Under the pieces are notes generated by a model. That model was not told where the DNA came from, did no database searches, and was given only the letters and a program-made list of their open reading frames with translations. This document shows positions 44,676 through 53,495 of a stretch of 64,000 bases of DNA, in pieces (within the stretch, counting starts at the first letter, position 1; each line of letters opens with the position of its first letter). The stretch is from Xenoacremonium recifei. Its lineage: Eukaryota; Ascomycota; Sordariomycetes; Hypocreales; Nectriaceae. Made by a program: the position numbers and the translations under genes. The DNA is taken from NCBI GenBank assembly GCA_012184525.1, contig WOFQ01000018.1, positions 62,001 to 126,000 of the forward strand, in the 5' to 3' direction.

Positions 44676-47040
44676 GGTGATGATGGGGAGGGGTTCTCGA
44701 TAAAGTATTTGCAGGCGGCTATGCTCGAATATTTGTATATGTCAAGAGGACAACTCGTAGAGGGCTTGAGAGTGCGATGCAGATGGACGCAGGAAGAATG
44801 CTGGAGGTTTTGGGAGGTTGGTTTTCGGAGGACGAGGCGGGATCTGAAAGGCAATTAATAATTGGCGATGGCGGCCGCGATAATTGCGCAAGTGGCCAGG
44901 CGAGTGGCTAGCTGGCTTGCTAATTCCAGCTGAGGCGGCCCCGCTGCGTCACTGCTGAGAAACGTCCCGTCCCCGTCGGCAAATCTCCCGCCAGGACACG
45001 GCGTAAGACTGTAACAACCGTCTGTGAAACGTGCTCACCTCCGTTTCCTGTTTGATACGTGTCTGAGCCTGGACACTTCCCGTAACAGAGCATTTACCTT
45101 CTCATTTCGATCCCAATTGCGTCCTTGTAATTCGTGGAACGGTCTGCGCTCTGATTCCTCATGGGGGAGGCGTCGAAACAGCCCCGGACTGTGGCGGCGA
45201 GCTGACCTCATCGCTAGGTGCTGACCACGGGATATCACACGTAAACCTACACTCAGGGAGTTTTCCGTCCAAGCCACCTCATGTCAGCGGCCGTGACGCA
45301 TATTTAGACTTTTAGGCGCAACGGTGGTTGGTTTTCCGGGGGCTGGAGGGGGGTGGTGGTTTGGTCGCGTGGGTTGCTACCCTGGAGTTTGGCTTGAGAT
45401 GTGCGGTTGTGGTTGAGATGCATGCGTTTGTCGGTGTTTTCGATTAGATGTAGAGTCATTTATATGTTTATGGGATTTATTTCTTGATTCTGGTTTCTAT
45501 TTTGTCAAGTTTGAAGACATCATGGGGTGCTTTTGGTCGGTAACAAGTCTGAGTGACAAACGTCAATCTATCGGTATCTAGCTACAAAAGGAGCTCCGTT
45601 CCAACTTTACATTTCCCCTTCTCTTCAACCTTCCCAAGACATCATTATATAATCTCTTGCAGATACACATCCACATATATAAATGCAAGATCCGATTCAC
45701 AACATCAGGCTCACTGTGACTGAAGTCCTACTTATCACAATAAGCAGAATCTCGATTGCAGAATTCATGATGATTGGACGACCAGAGTTTTTGGGAATCC
45801 CAGTTTACGATGTTGTCAGAACAAGACACTCGTGAACTGAGAGCGGTTCTCTTCCTTGTTCAGCTGGCTTTTTCAGGATTAAATGTACTTCACACTGCGC
45901 TCATGACCCGTGGACTTAACCAGACTATGGTAACGCTTTGTTCGGGGTGGCTGATATCCTTCGCCTATTGTTGCATTATATGATACTTACAGAGCATGAA
46001 AATCGGCTCTATGATATATAATCGGAGTGTGTACCGCCTCAAAAGCCGTCGCTCCGTCGACAGATCACTTGCTTGCTACTCTTGCTTTGGCCAGGACAGT
46101 TTTTATAATTTAACTTTGGCCTGCGCCTCTGGCTCTCCATCTGGCTCTCCATGACTGGTCTGCCATGGGGAATACTTCAAGGGGCATCTCCAAGATGAGG
46201 GTATAGCAAGTGAAGAGACAAATTCGGAACGACTCTGGCGTCGTGTCGACATTGCAGGAACCTCTAATGTCGTTCTGCAATGCAGCGAAACGCAGGTCGA
46301 GGGAAAGGGTGGAAGAGGAGGACAGTATCCTTGTGCCGCTTTGTCTTCTGCTATATTAAAGTTAGTTTGGACTTTTCCCGTCCAGAGAATGTCAATATGT
46401 CCGCGGCTGCGAGTGTTGGGAAAAGGAGATCACAAGCTACAGACCAGTTCCGAGGAACTGTGCGCAGCCATCTCGAGAGAAACATGGACTTGGTAATGCG
46501 CTTCACATAATTTTGGGGAGTTAAGATAATGGGGGAGAATGATAAACTCTTGCGGCAGTCTGCCATTCACTAATGATGCTCCGCTTGGCAGGGAGGCTCT
46601 TTCCCTTCCTCATGATGGGCATGCATGAATGGACCGTGATTATCCAATAAGCAGAAGCACACTCTTTGAAGCCTAGAACAATAGAATAATAGCACATTAA
46701 GAGTGAACTGAAGCTTCGTAATGCCCCGTACCGCCTTAAAAACCAGGCGGAACTCCATACGTCATATTCACGGAATCCGATGTTGCCATGGCAAGAGCGA
46801 GCCCTGATTCACGTGGCTCGCATTCACCTCCCTGTGTTGATGCCCTAAATTTCTCCCGTTCGTGCTCCCATTTTCTCTTCCTGCTTCTCCTTCGCATCAC
46901 AAAAAACACAAAACACAAAAAAAATCACCCACCACACTTGTTCCAACCAAACCCCAACCGCGAGATCCTGGCGATCGAGCGACAAAGCTCGGAGCATCTG
47001 CCGCTGGCGGCAGCTCTGTTCTCTGCAGCACCTCTGCTGT
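44676..47040. other. Intergenic, ATX1 upstream and start of repeat island
   Basis: No supported gene. The first part is the ATX1 promoter. A 12-bp unit CTGGCTCTCCAT is duplicated in tandem at 46129-46152. Between about 46860 and 47040 the DNA looks like an A/C-rich 5' leader followed by a short hydrophobic-coding stretch (LPLAAALFSAAPLL) that ends at a GTAAGT donor. This could be a signal peptide, but no clean ATG leads into it. Confidence 0.45.
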
Positions 47041-47044
47041 GATG

Positions 47045-47800
47045 GTAAGTCTCGTCGACTGTCTACTCAATGGCGATTGCATGCTGATACTCCTAGGCTG
47101 GACCATCATGGCCTGTTCCGACCCAACATTGCCCATATATAGGCCTGTGTAAATCCTCCCGGCAATGGAGGTATCGGCCAAGACTACATCCCAGACGCTG
47201 GCGTCGGGATTAGTCGAAGATCGCCAGAAAGGTCATCGACAACCATGTCGGGTAAGTAGGCATCGCACTGAGATTCTCAAATGCTTCTGGATCTGACAGA
47301 TGCAAGCACAGATATCTCGTTATATATATATACTCATGGCAATCGACATGCCACCTATTTCGGCAGCAAGCTCTACCTCCGGGTTTGGCTCTGCTCCGAT
47401 TTAGTCTCGTAAGTTGATTCTGGAAGTCCTCTGGAAGACTGCTGTATGCTGACTATTCAAGAAACCCGCTAATCGGAGCGGGAGGAGAGATCATTGAGGA
47501 CATCGGAGTATGCACTCAGCGTGTCCCTCCTTCGCCAACCCGCGCAGCAAACCCTGCTCTCGGGCATGGGATTTGCTCCGGATATCCAACCGTGGTTAAT
47601 AGTAAGTCAACCCCAAGAGCTGCTAGAAGATCACCCAGTGCTGAGTTGTCAAAGCCCGGTGGCTTGACCGCCCTGCTGCGGCAGCCAACCCTGCCTTCGG
47701 GCGCGGGTTTACTCCAATTGGAGCTCGCCCAGCGCTTAATAGTAAGTCGATTCCGAACATCTTCTGGAAGATTCGTGTGTGCTGAATCTCCCAGGCCTGG
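47045..47800 (+). other. Repeated exon/intron-like units, decayed or unresolved gene
   Basis: Five good intron donors GTAAGT/GTAAGTY are seen at 47045, 47252, 47409, 47602 and 47742, with matching acceptors (for example near 47299, 47462, 47654 and 47792). Introns starting at 47409 and 47742 are similar in sequence (GTAAGTTGATTC against GTAAGTCGATTC, then TGGAAG and a GTRTGCTGA-like 3' part). The exon parts ending at 47601 and 47741 share CAACC...AACCCTGC...TCGGGC and encode AANPALGHG and AANPAFGRG in the same frame. So a short exon plus its intron has been multiplied. No complete frame through all units was found; product unknown. Confidence 0.5.
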
Positions 47801-47870
47801 TGACGACACCCTTGGTGGTAGTAGTCAATACTGCCAGAACTGTCAACCCCCCAAAAGAACTATTGTTGCG

Positions 47871-47974
47871 GTGACTCTTCTGGACGCGGATGCCGTACGT
47901 CAAGTTCGACCCAACCGGGATGTCATTAGGACAGTAAACTTGATGTACGGTATTCGCGTCCAAAAGAAGATCAC
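47871..47974. repeat. Near-perfect inverted repeat, 36/38-nt arms
   Basis: The left arm 47871-47906 is the reverse complement of the right arm 47937-47974, apart from four transitions and a 2-nt indel; the loop is 30 nt. Both arms read on their own strand give YGIRVQK. The right arm holds T/A at every differing site. Confidence 0.8.
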
Positions 47975-48009
47975 CAACACACAAATGAGGTGTGACATTC
48001 TCCGCAGGT

Positions 48010-48714
48010 ATGCTCGACGGCTCTGTTAACGTCGAGTGCCTCGAAAGGCGAAAGGCGGTTTCTACCGCGGGGTAAGTCCTCGCCTTGGCCTCTGACATTG
48101 CATGTACTAACCTTATCTACCATATAAGCTTTAGGCTCCGCAAGGACCATGCTTCCGAATCCCAGGTTGAGACCTCTCACCCGTACACTGAGGAGTCCGA
48201 TCCTGGCGACGAGGAACGCCAAGTCGTGGTCAGGAATGATGATGTCGACCCACAGAGTCTCTTCTCGGCTACAGCGTGCATTTTCATGATTATCAGTCAG
48301 CGGCTCGGCTTTAGTGCGTACCTGGATCGATGTACTCCTGTGGGCGGTTTCCAATGCAACCCCTACATGGTTGCGGCCATCGAGGCACTCTTCCAAACTG
48401 TGGCTGACATGTATGATCAAGAGATTGAGGCTCCAGGCGCCAAGTACGTTAAAAGACATCTTCAAGTTTTGATATCTGACCATTAACAATCTGGTAGTCT
48501 ATCTCAAACTCATGGCGACGACGAGCTCGAACACGAGGTTACGAGAGTCTTCGGCAGGTGGGAACAGCTGTGTCGTGGTATTTCGCGTATTGTAATTTCA
48601 ACACGAGCAGGGTCAAAACCCTCTGAACTTTATATAGGAATGGAACTTTCTTCAAAAACTTTCCTGCGTCTCATGCTTCCGTGTGTGTCCGCTCCTTTGG
48701 CCCGCCCTCTTTGA
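48010..48714 (+). CDS. Hypothetical protein, three exons
   Basis: Exons 48010-48071, 48129-48443 and 48498-48714 join with consistent phases into 197 residues. Both introns have canonical ends (GTAAGT...AAG and GTACGT...TAG) and lengths of 57 and 54 nt. The start MLDGSVNVECLERR may not be the true one, since the frame is open upstream to about 47932. The middle exon is acidic (EESDPGDEERQVVVRNDD) then has CIFMIISQRLGF and GGFQCNPYMVAAIEALF. The last exon contains ELEHEVTRVFGRWEQLC. I recognise no family; four cysteines are spread over the protein. It adjoins the repeated exon units just upstream, and may be the 3' part of the same gene. Confidence 0.5.
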
Positions 48715-49321
48715 GCTGGTGTTTCGTTCTATAATGCTTGATCTGCTGGTTTACTCCCCAGCACGCTGTAACCTCAAGTTGAATCACGTATTACGTAGAG
48801 TTGAGGCGAGAGTTGGCGTTCATACAGAGAATGGAGTATGGTATGAATTCTCCAAGCGACATTTCCTTCCTTATTTTGGAGGACACGGTTGGTGAGCCCT
48901 TTGCTCTTGTGCGCCATCCCGTCGCCTCGCTCTATGTCTCTTCTGTCTTACTTTTCTTTTTAGCGTACGTGGAATCAATGTTGTGAGATGTGCAAGATAA
49001 CATGAAGAATTAAGAATTAACTACAAAACAACATGAACCTTTCCCCAGATGCAATTATCATCGGACTGTAATGTAACCCGAGTCCCCTTTTCATGCAAGC
49101 CGAAATGCAGACAGACCAACCCAGATCATCAATTCAACGAAAAGCAAATGCACGATGACCCCGATTCCTTCGTGTATATGTCTCCTGCCGTAGGCTCAGC
49201 TCTTGGAAGTAATTGTCGCTGCGATGATTCGTGTCTCGTGAGAACGATGGGAGACTGCCATGATCTCGCATTGCGAAAGAGACTGCCCCATTCCGCCGGA
49301 AGACTTGGCAGGCGTTGTAAT
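48715..49321. other. Intergenic in repeat island
   Basis: AT-richer stretch after the hypothetical gene. No gene recognised. Confidence 0.45.
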
Positions 49322-49469
49322 CAGAGTGTAGTGAGGCTGTTCTGTAACCAGAGCGTAGTGAGAGCCATGGGCCCCTCGATGAGTCCAGCGTTTGATGTAG
49401 AGTGTAGTGAGGCTGTCTGTGACCAGAGCGTAGTGAGGCCAGCTCTGTAACCAGAGCGTAGTAGGAGCC
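49322..49469. repeat. Degenerate minisatellite, five copies
   Basis: Five copies of a core like CAGAGCGTAGTGAGGCTG, spaced about 20-50 bp, with variants in the last bases (GAGAGCC, GAGGCCA). On the minus strand the core reads as a HYALVTE-like peptide in one frame. A related cluster lies at 49790-49861. Confidence 0.8.
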
Positions 49470-49521
49470 ATGGTGACCTCGATGAAAGTTGGATGGGGAC
49501 GGTCTGACGGCCCGACCAGGT

Positions 49522-49600
49522 GTCATCTCGACGATCATACGCTGAGGCATCATAATCCGCTTTGTGATCTTCTTCTGGACTCGGATGCTCCACTGCACCC
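49522..49600. repeat. Duplicated 79-bp block, copy A
   Basis: Matches copy B at 49920-49998 over 79 bp with eight differences, all transitions. It is preceded by a shared stretch CCATGG(T/G)...CCTCGATGAAAGTTGGATGG. The minus strand encodes QWSIRVQKKITKR. Confidence 0.85.
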
Positions 49601-49789
49601 AATCCCTGACGGGAAAGTTGTCCCTATCACAACGAGTTCATGAAGACCGCCATCGGATGCTCGAGTTGAAGACTTGCGATATATATTGTTCAAGCATTCG
49701 ATTGATCCAGAGATATAACTAAGTCCTTCAAAAAGGCAACCGTGGACTTAGCCAAGAGAGTATTGGTGTCAGTCGACTGTCTCCAAGTT

Positions 49790-49861
49790 CAGAGCGTAGT
49801 GAGGCTGCTCTGTAACCAGAGCGTAGTGACGCTGTTATATTGCCAGAGCGTAGTGAGAGCC
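49790..49861. repeat. Degenerate minisatellite, three further copies
   Basis: Three copies of the core CAGAGCGTAGTGAGGCTG-like unit, as in the array at 49322-49469. Again it is followed by the GCCATGG...GATGAAAGTTGGATGG stretch, so array and block were duplicated together. Confidence 0.8.
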
Positions 49862-49919
49862 ATGGTTACCTCGATGAAAGTTGGATGGTCTTAGCCCTGG
49901 GCATGAAGTCCTTTCTGCA

Positions 49920-49998
49920 GTCATCTCGACGATCGTACACCGAGGCGTCATAGTCCGCTTCGTAATCTTTTTCTGGACTCGGATGCTCCACTGCACCC
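49920..49998. repeat. Duplicated 79-bp block, copy B
   Basis: Partner of copy A, 398 bp away and in the same orientation. On the minus strand the IRVQKKITKR codons are kept, with only synonymous changes over that stretch. Confidence 0.85.
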
Positions 49999-50231
49999 GG
50001 AGCTCCATTGCAGAAACATCGGTCTTTAGCCATCTGATCGATCCAGAGGATGATCTTGGGACTTCATGTGTTTAATACTGCATCCAAGGTGTTGAATCTA
50101 CCCCTAACAGCAGACGACTTGGTCAGCAATTGTAGCAATGTTATCAAGATGAAGACTTACTATGCTGAAAAGAGACCCAACAAGCAAGGGAGATCCAGTC
50201 AAATTGTGGCCGGTTTGCCCAGGACGTGCTC

Positions 50232-50306
50232 CAGGAGACCGTCTTTCAGGCCCCATCAGGACACTGTCTTTCGGGTCCATTCAGGAGACCGTCTTTCAGG
50301 CCCCGT
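50232..50306. repeat. Three tandem 25-bp units
   Basis: Three head-to-tail copies of CAGGAGACCGTCTTTCAGGC plus CCCAT. The outer two are nearly identical and the middle one diverged (CAGGACACTGTCTTTCGGGT...). The array overlaps the last codons and stop of the 2EXR-family gene. Confidence 0.9.
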
Positions 50307-51150
50307 CACGATGCCGCCACATTGTGACAGGCACAATATCGAGTGGTCTGTGGACCAGATCCCGAGTTTCGGCATTCATGATAACTTGCCAGATCCTAGG
50401 GATCACATGGTCCGCGTCGGCACGCCAGGCGTCATAATGGTTGGCGTTGCCTTGCCATCTGAACGTGGACAATTGGCGCCCAGCCGATCTGTACAGGCCT
50501 ATTCTTGGCTGCACGGCCACTTCAACGGTCTCCTGGTTCGGGTCGGGATGTTCGTTTAGGAGTGCGGGCAGGGGCGTGGCACCGACGGACCGGGCCTCCC
50601 GCAGCGACCAGCCGTTGACGAGGTAGATAACCTGGAGATTTGGCATCCAGGGTAAGAGTTCGGCGAGAGTTGCGGCGTTCTCATAGGCGACGCTGGGGGG
50701 GAGGGCAAGGAATCGAATTGCGCGTCCAGCCTCACGCGCGGCATCGGGATCATCCCAATCGCTTTCTATATGGATGAATTCGTCCCATCGTTCAAGCGAG
50801 ACGTACAGCGTGTCCCAGATAGAATAGAAGGGCCTCGTGAGTATGTGCCCATGGGTTTCGAGCCGGAAGCGCAGGAGAAAGTGATTTCTGAGCGCCCACC
50901 GCATCACCGCGGCCCGGGCCTCGCGGTTGACGAACGCGGCATTTGGCATAGGAGCCTGGAGCAACGGGGTGCGGTCGACGCCCCAGAACTCCGGGATTTG
51001 ATGGTCGGGGTCCATGTACTGCAGATACCACCGCCAGGAGAAGAGGTACACGCCTGGGCGGATCTCTGGCATATATATATCCCAGATTTGAGCCCGAAGC
51101 TCAGGGGGCAGGCGAGGAAAGTACTCGAAAAGGTCCAGCTGGACCTCCAT
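50296..51150 (-). CDS. 2EXR-family fungal protein
   Basis: A 284-residue single-exon protein. It begins MEVQLDLFEYFPRLPPELRA followed by QIWDIYMPEIRPG, the F-x-(F/L)P-x-LPxELRxxIW signature of the fungal 2EXR domain family. PNAAFVNREARAAVMRW is the usual second conserved block, and FYSIWDTLYVS the third. No catalytic motif or membrane segment is visible. Members are abundant in Pezizomycotina, expand lineage-specifically and have no known biochemical role; F-box-like adaptor function has been guessed from the start motif. The stop codon lies inside a 25-bp tandem repeat, so its C-terminus may be recent or variable. Confidence 0.8.
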   Translation of the reverse strand: MEVQLDLFEYFPRLPPELRAQIWDIYMPEIRPGVYLFSWRWYLQYMDPDHQIPEFWGVDRTPLLQAPMPNAAFVNREARAAVMRWALRNHFLLRFRLETHGHILTRPFYSIWDTLYVSLERWDEFIHIESDWDDPDAAREAGRAIRFLALPPSVAYENAATLAELLPWMPNLQVIYLVNGWSLREARSVGATPLPALLNEHPDPNQETVEVAVQPRIGLYRSAGRQLSTFRWQGNANHYDAWRADADHVIPRIWQVIMNAETRDLVHRPLDIVPVTMWRHRDGA

Positions 51151-51429
51151 GACGAAAAAAAAGGGGGGATGTGCGATGTGGTGGGAGAGGATGTGGTGTG
51201 GAAAAGCGAGGAGAGAAAGGGAAGACGAGCTCGCAACGAAGAATATTTTCAGGATGGCAACGCATGGGCTTGTTCACTTAGGGCTACACAGGAAAAACTC
51301 AAGCGAGGAAGGTGCAGTAGTATTCACCATTGTGCCTTTTTTTAATTCACGTCCTTGTGACCAATGTGTGCCTCTCATTGAATGTCCTAGTGAGAGTTGA
51401 CAACCCAAACGGGCGCGACACTGATTCAC

Positions 51430-52751
51430 TCACGCCTCCTGACCAAACACATCCTTCCAATTATCCGACTTGGACGTCTTCGCCTTGGTGTGTCCTCTCA
51501 CGGGCGTCTTCACTGCCTCTTCACTTCCGTCTGAGACTTCGACGACGTGGATTGTCGTAGTCTTCATGATGCCGGCTGCCAGCACCGCATCGGGCTTGGT
51601 GAGGGTGTCGGCGGCCTCGTGCGCCTGCGCTACGGGCTTGCGACTTGATGCTTTTCGCTGGGGATGTTTGGTGAGTGTTGCGGAGCGCTTGACGCGTGTG
51701 ATTGAGGAGCTGGAGGATCTGCGGTGGACGATCAACTCGGTCTCGCTGACGGAGTTGAGTCTGAGTTGGCCGGTTTGAGGGAGGAGCTGACTGAGAGGTA
51801 GGACATTGGCTGCGATGATAGCTACGCTTTGTATTGCCCTGGTATTGTTAGTGAGGTTCTCTGGATGCTGATCGTTAGGCTTTACAGTGCAAGCATGACC
51901 ATAGTCGTCGAGAACTGGTCAACCCCCGTCTTGGTTTTGTGCATCGAGAGGTCATACGTCTTCACGATCGACAGTAGAGCACAACTGTGTCTCATCAGTA
52001 TAGAATTCTCTCGGGTCATCGTTCGGATCTGCTTACATCATGCTTAGGGTCGACAACAGCAGTACCGGCCATCGGAGACGTCGCAGGAAGTCCATCTCCT
52101 TCCCAAGCACCAACGGAGTTCCTGCCAGAACGAGAAACGCAAGAATCTCGGTAACTGTTCGGTCAGCCAAAGTCCCGTCAACTTCATACAAAACTGACCT
52201 CCTGAAAGATATTCCATTCCTAGTCGAATACCTGTGCTAAGGCAGGTGCCATCACTACCTCCATCCCATACCAGTGACAATGGCCGGCACTGTAAGTGAT
52301 AAACCAAGATGAAGGCCAAGCTGACCGACATCATGAAGCAGATTACCCCCGACAAAATCCATATCCACATGACCAACCTGTGGCCGGTTGTCCGTATCAA
52401 GAGGAGACAGATGGAGACTTTCGCCAAGACCGAACCTGAGAGCATCCACGGCTGGGCCAAGAAGTTGAATTTGGCTTGCTGCTCTTCGTTGCTCGCTAAC
52501 GCCTCCGTTATAACGAGAATGGCACCGACCAGCCCGAGAGACTATCATGAGTCAGCCATGATTGAGGACCGAATCTGGAGTTTCCTTACCATCGCACATC
52601 CAACTGCGAAGTCATCCCAGCGGAGAGCCTGGCTCCTGCGGCGGCGGATATAGAATCGAAGACCACAACTCAACACTGCGAGAATCGTCAACGTCGACGC
52701 CACAGCCACCAAAAGCGGCGCCGACGCATCTTTCCCCCCCGATGTCGCCAT
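51430..52751 (-). CDS. Rhodopsin-like fungal integral membrane protein
   Basis: Five exons (52751-52590, 52541-52232, 52193-52037, 51984-51886, 51838-51430) with consistent phases give 378 residues. Hydrophobic segments fall at about residues 12-33 (LLVAVASTLTILAVLSCGL), 55-70, 93-115, 120-147 (GVICFMMSVSLAFILVYHL), 170-190 (TEILAFLVLAGTPLVL), near 205-225, and before SVAIIAANVLPLSQLL. RRRRSQALRWDDFAV after the first helix and YHLQCRPLSLVWD are typical of the fungal 'Rhodopsin' membrane family (not retinal opsins; no Schiff-base Lys is evident). The cytosolic tail is Ser/Lys-rich. The intron at 52194-52231 is only 38 nt, so that junction is the least sure. Role unknown; some relatives (Pth11-like) sense host or surface cues. 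Confidence 0.72.
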
Positions 52752-53495
52752 ATTGCTCAGACTGACAGACAGGCAGACAAGATGGCAATTTCGCGCCGCG
52801 CGAGTCTCCCGGTTAGTTTATCAATAACCTCGCAACGCCTAAACCTTCCGCGAGCGAGTCAAGCCCACCCCCTCAAACACCGCTATCGCATGATCCTTCC
52901 AGTCGTTTACACAGAAGGCCTTCGCAGTGGGCTCACCGATTGCCTCGAGGAAGCCGGGTGTCGGTGTCAGACGGGTTTTGTGTAGATGCACTGGCCATTA
53001 TGCGCGGCCGGGCGGCATGAACAGGCGAGGGAGCGGCAGTCAGGGGCGCGTGAAACCGGTCCCCTGTTTCACCTGCGCAGGGCGGTTTATGCTCGCCGAC
53101 TTGGCTCGAAGATCTTTAGTCCGGGGGCGGGTGAGCAGCCGAGTCATGGCTTTCTATTCTCGGTATATTAGTCCATTTATTGTTTTATCCCCTCTCCGTG
53201 GTTGCTGACTCTAGTGATGGCGGGCTTCACGTTGTGGACTCAAGAGATCGCATGAACGCATCGGCAGATCTGGGGGTTTTGAGTTGTTTCACATAAATGA
53301 GCAGGTCGGCTGCCGGGGTATCTCGCCTGCTGATTCATGCATTGGAGGAGCGGGAAGCAAGGTATGAAGTTGGTATAGATGCCGATGAGTGTTGTGGTGG
53401 CGGGCTATACATCACGATGCCTCGGTACTCATAGGTATCTTATTCTATTCAATCTGGATCATTACATGTGCCGACACAGCTTTTGCATACATGGC
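52752..53495. other. Intergenic: rhodopsin-like upstream, thiolase 3' flank
   Basis: 744 bp between two minus-strand genes. No gene or named element seen. Confidence 0.5.

Noticed and set aside
45774..45983. Hydrophobic 69-codon frame as a possible small membrane protein
   Set aside because: It has no ATG at its start, no splice or promoter signal and no recognised motif.
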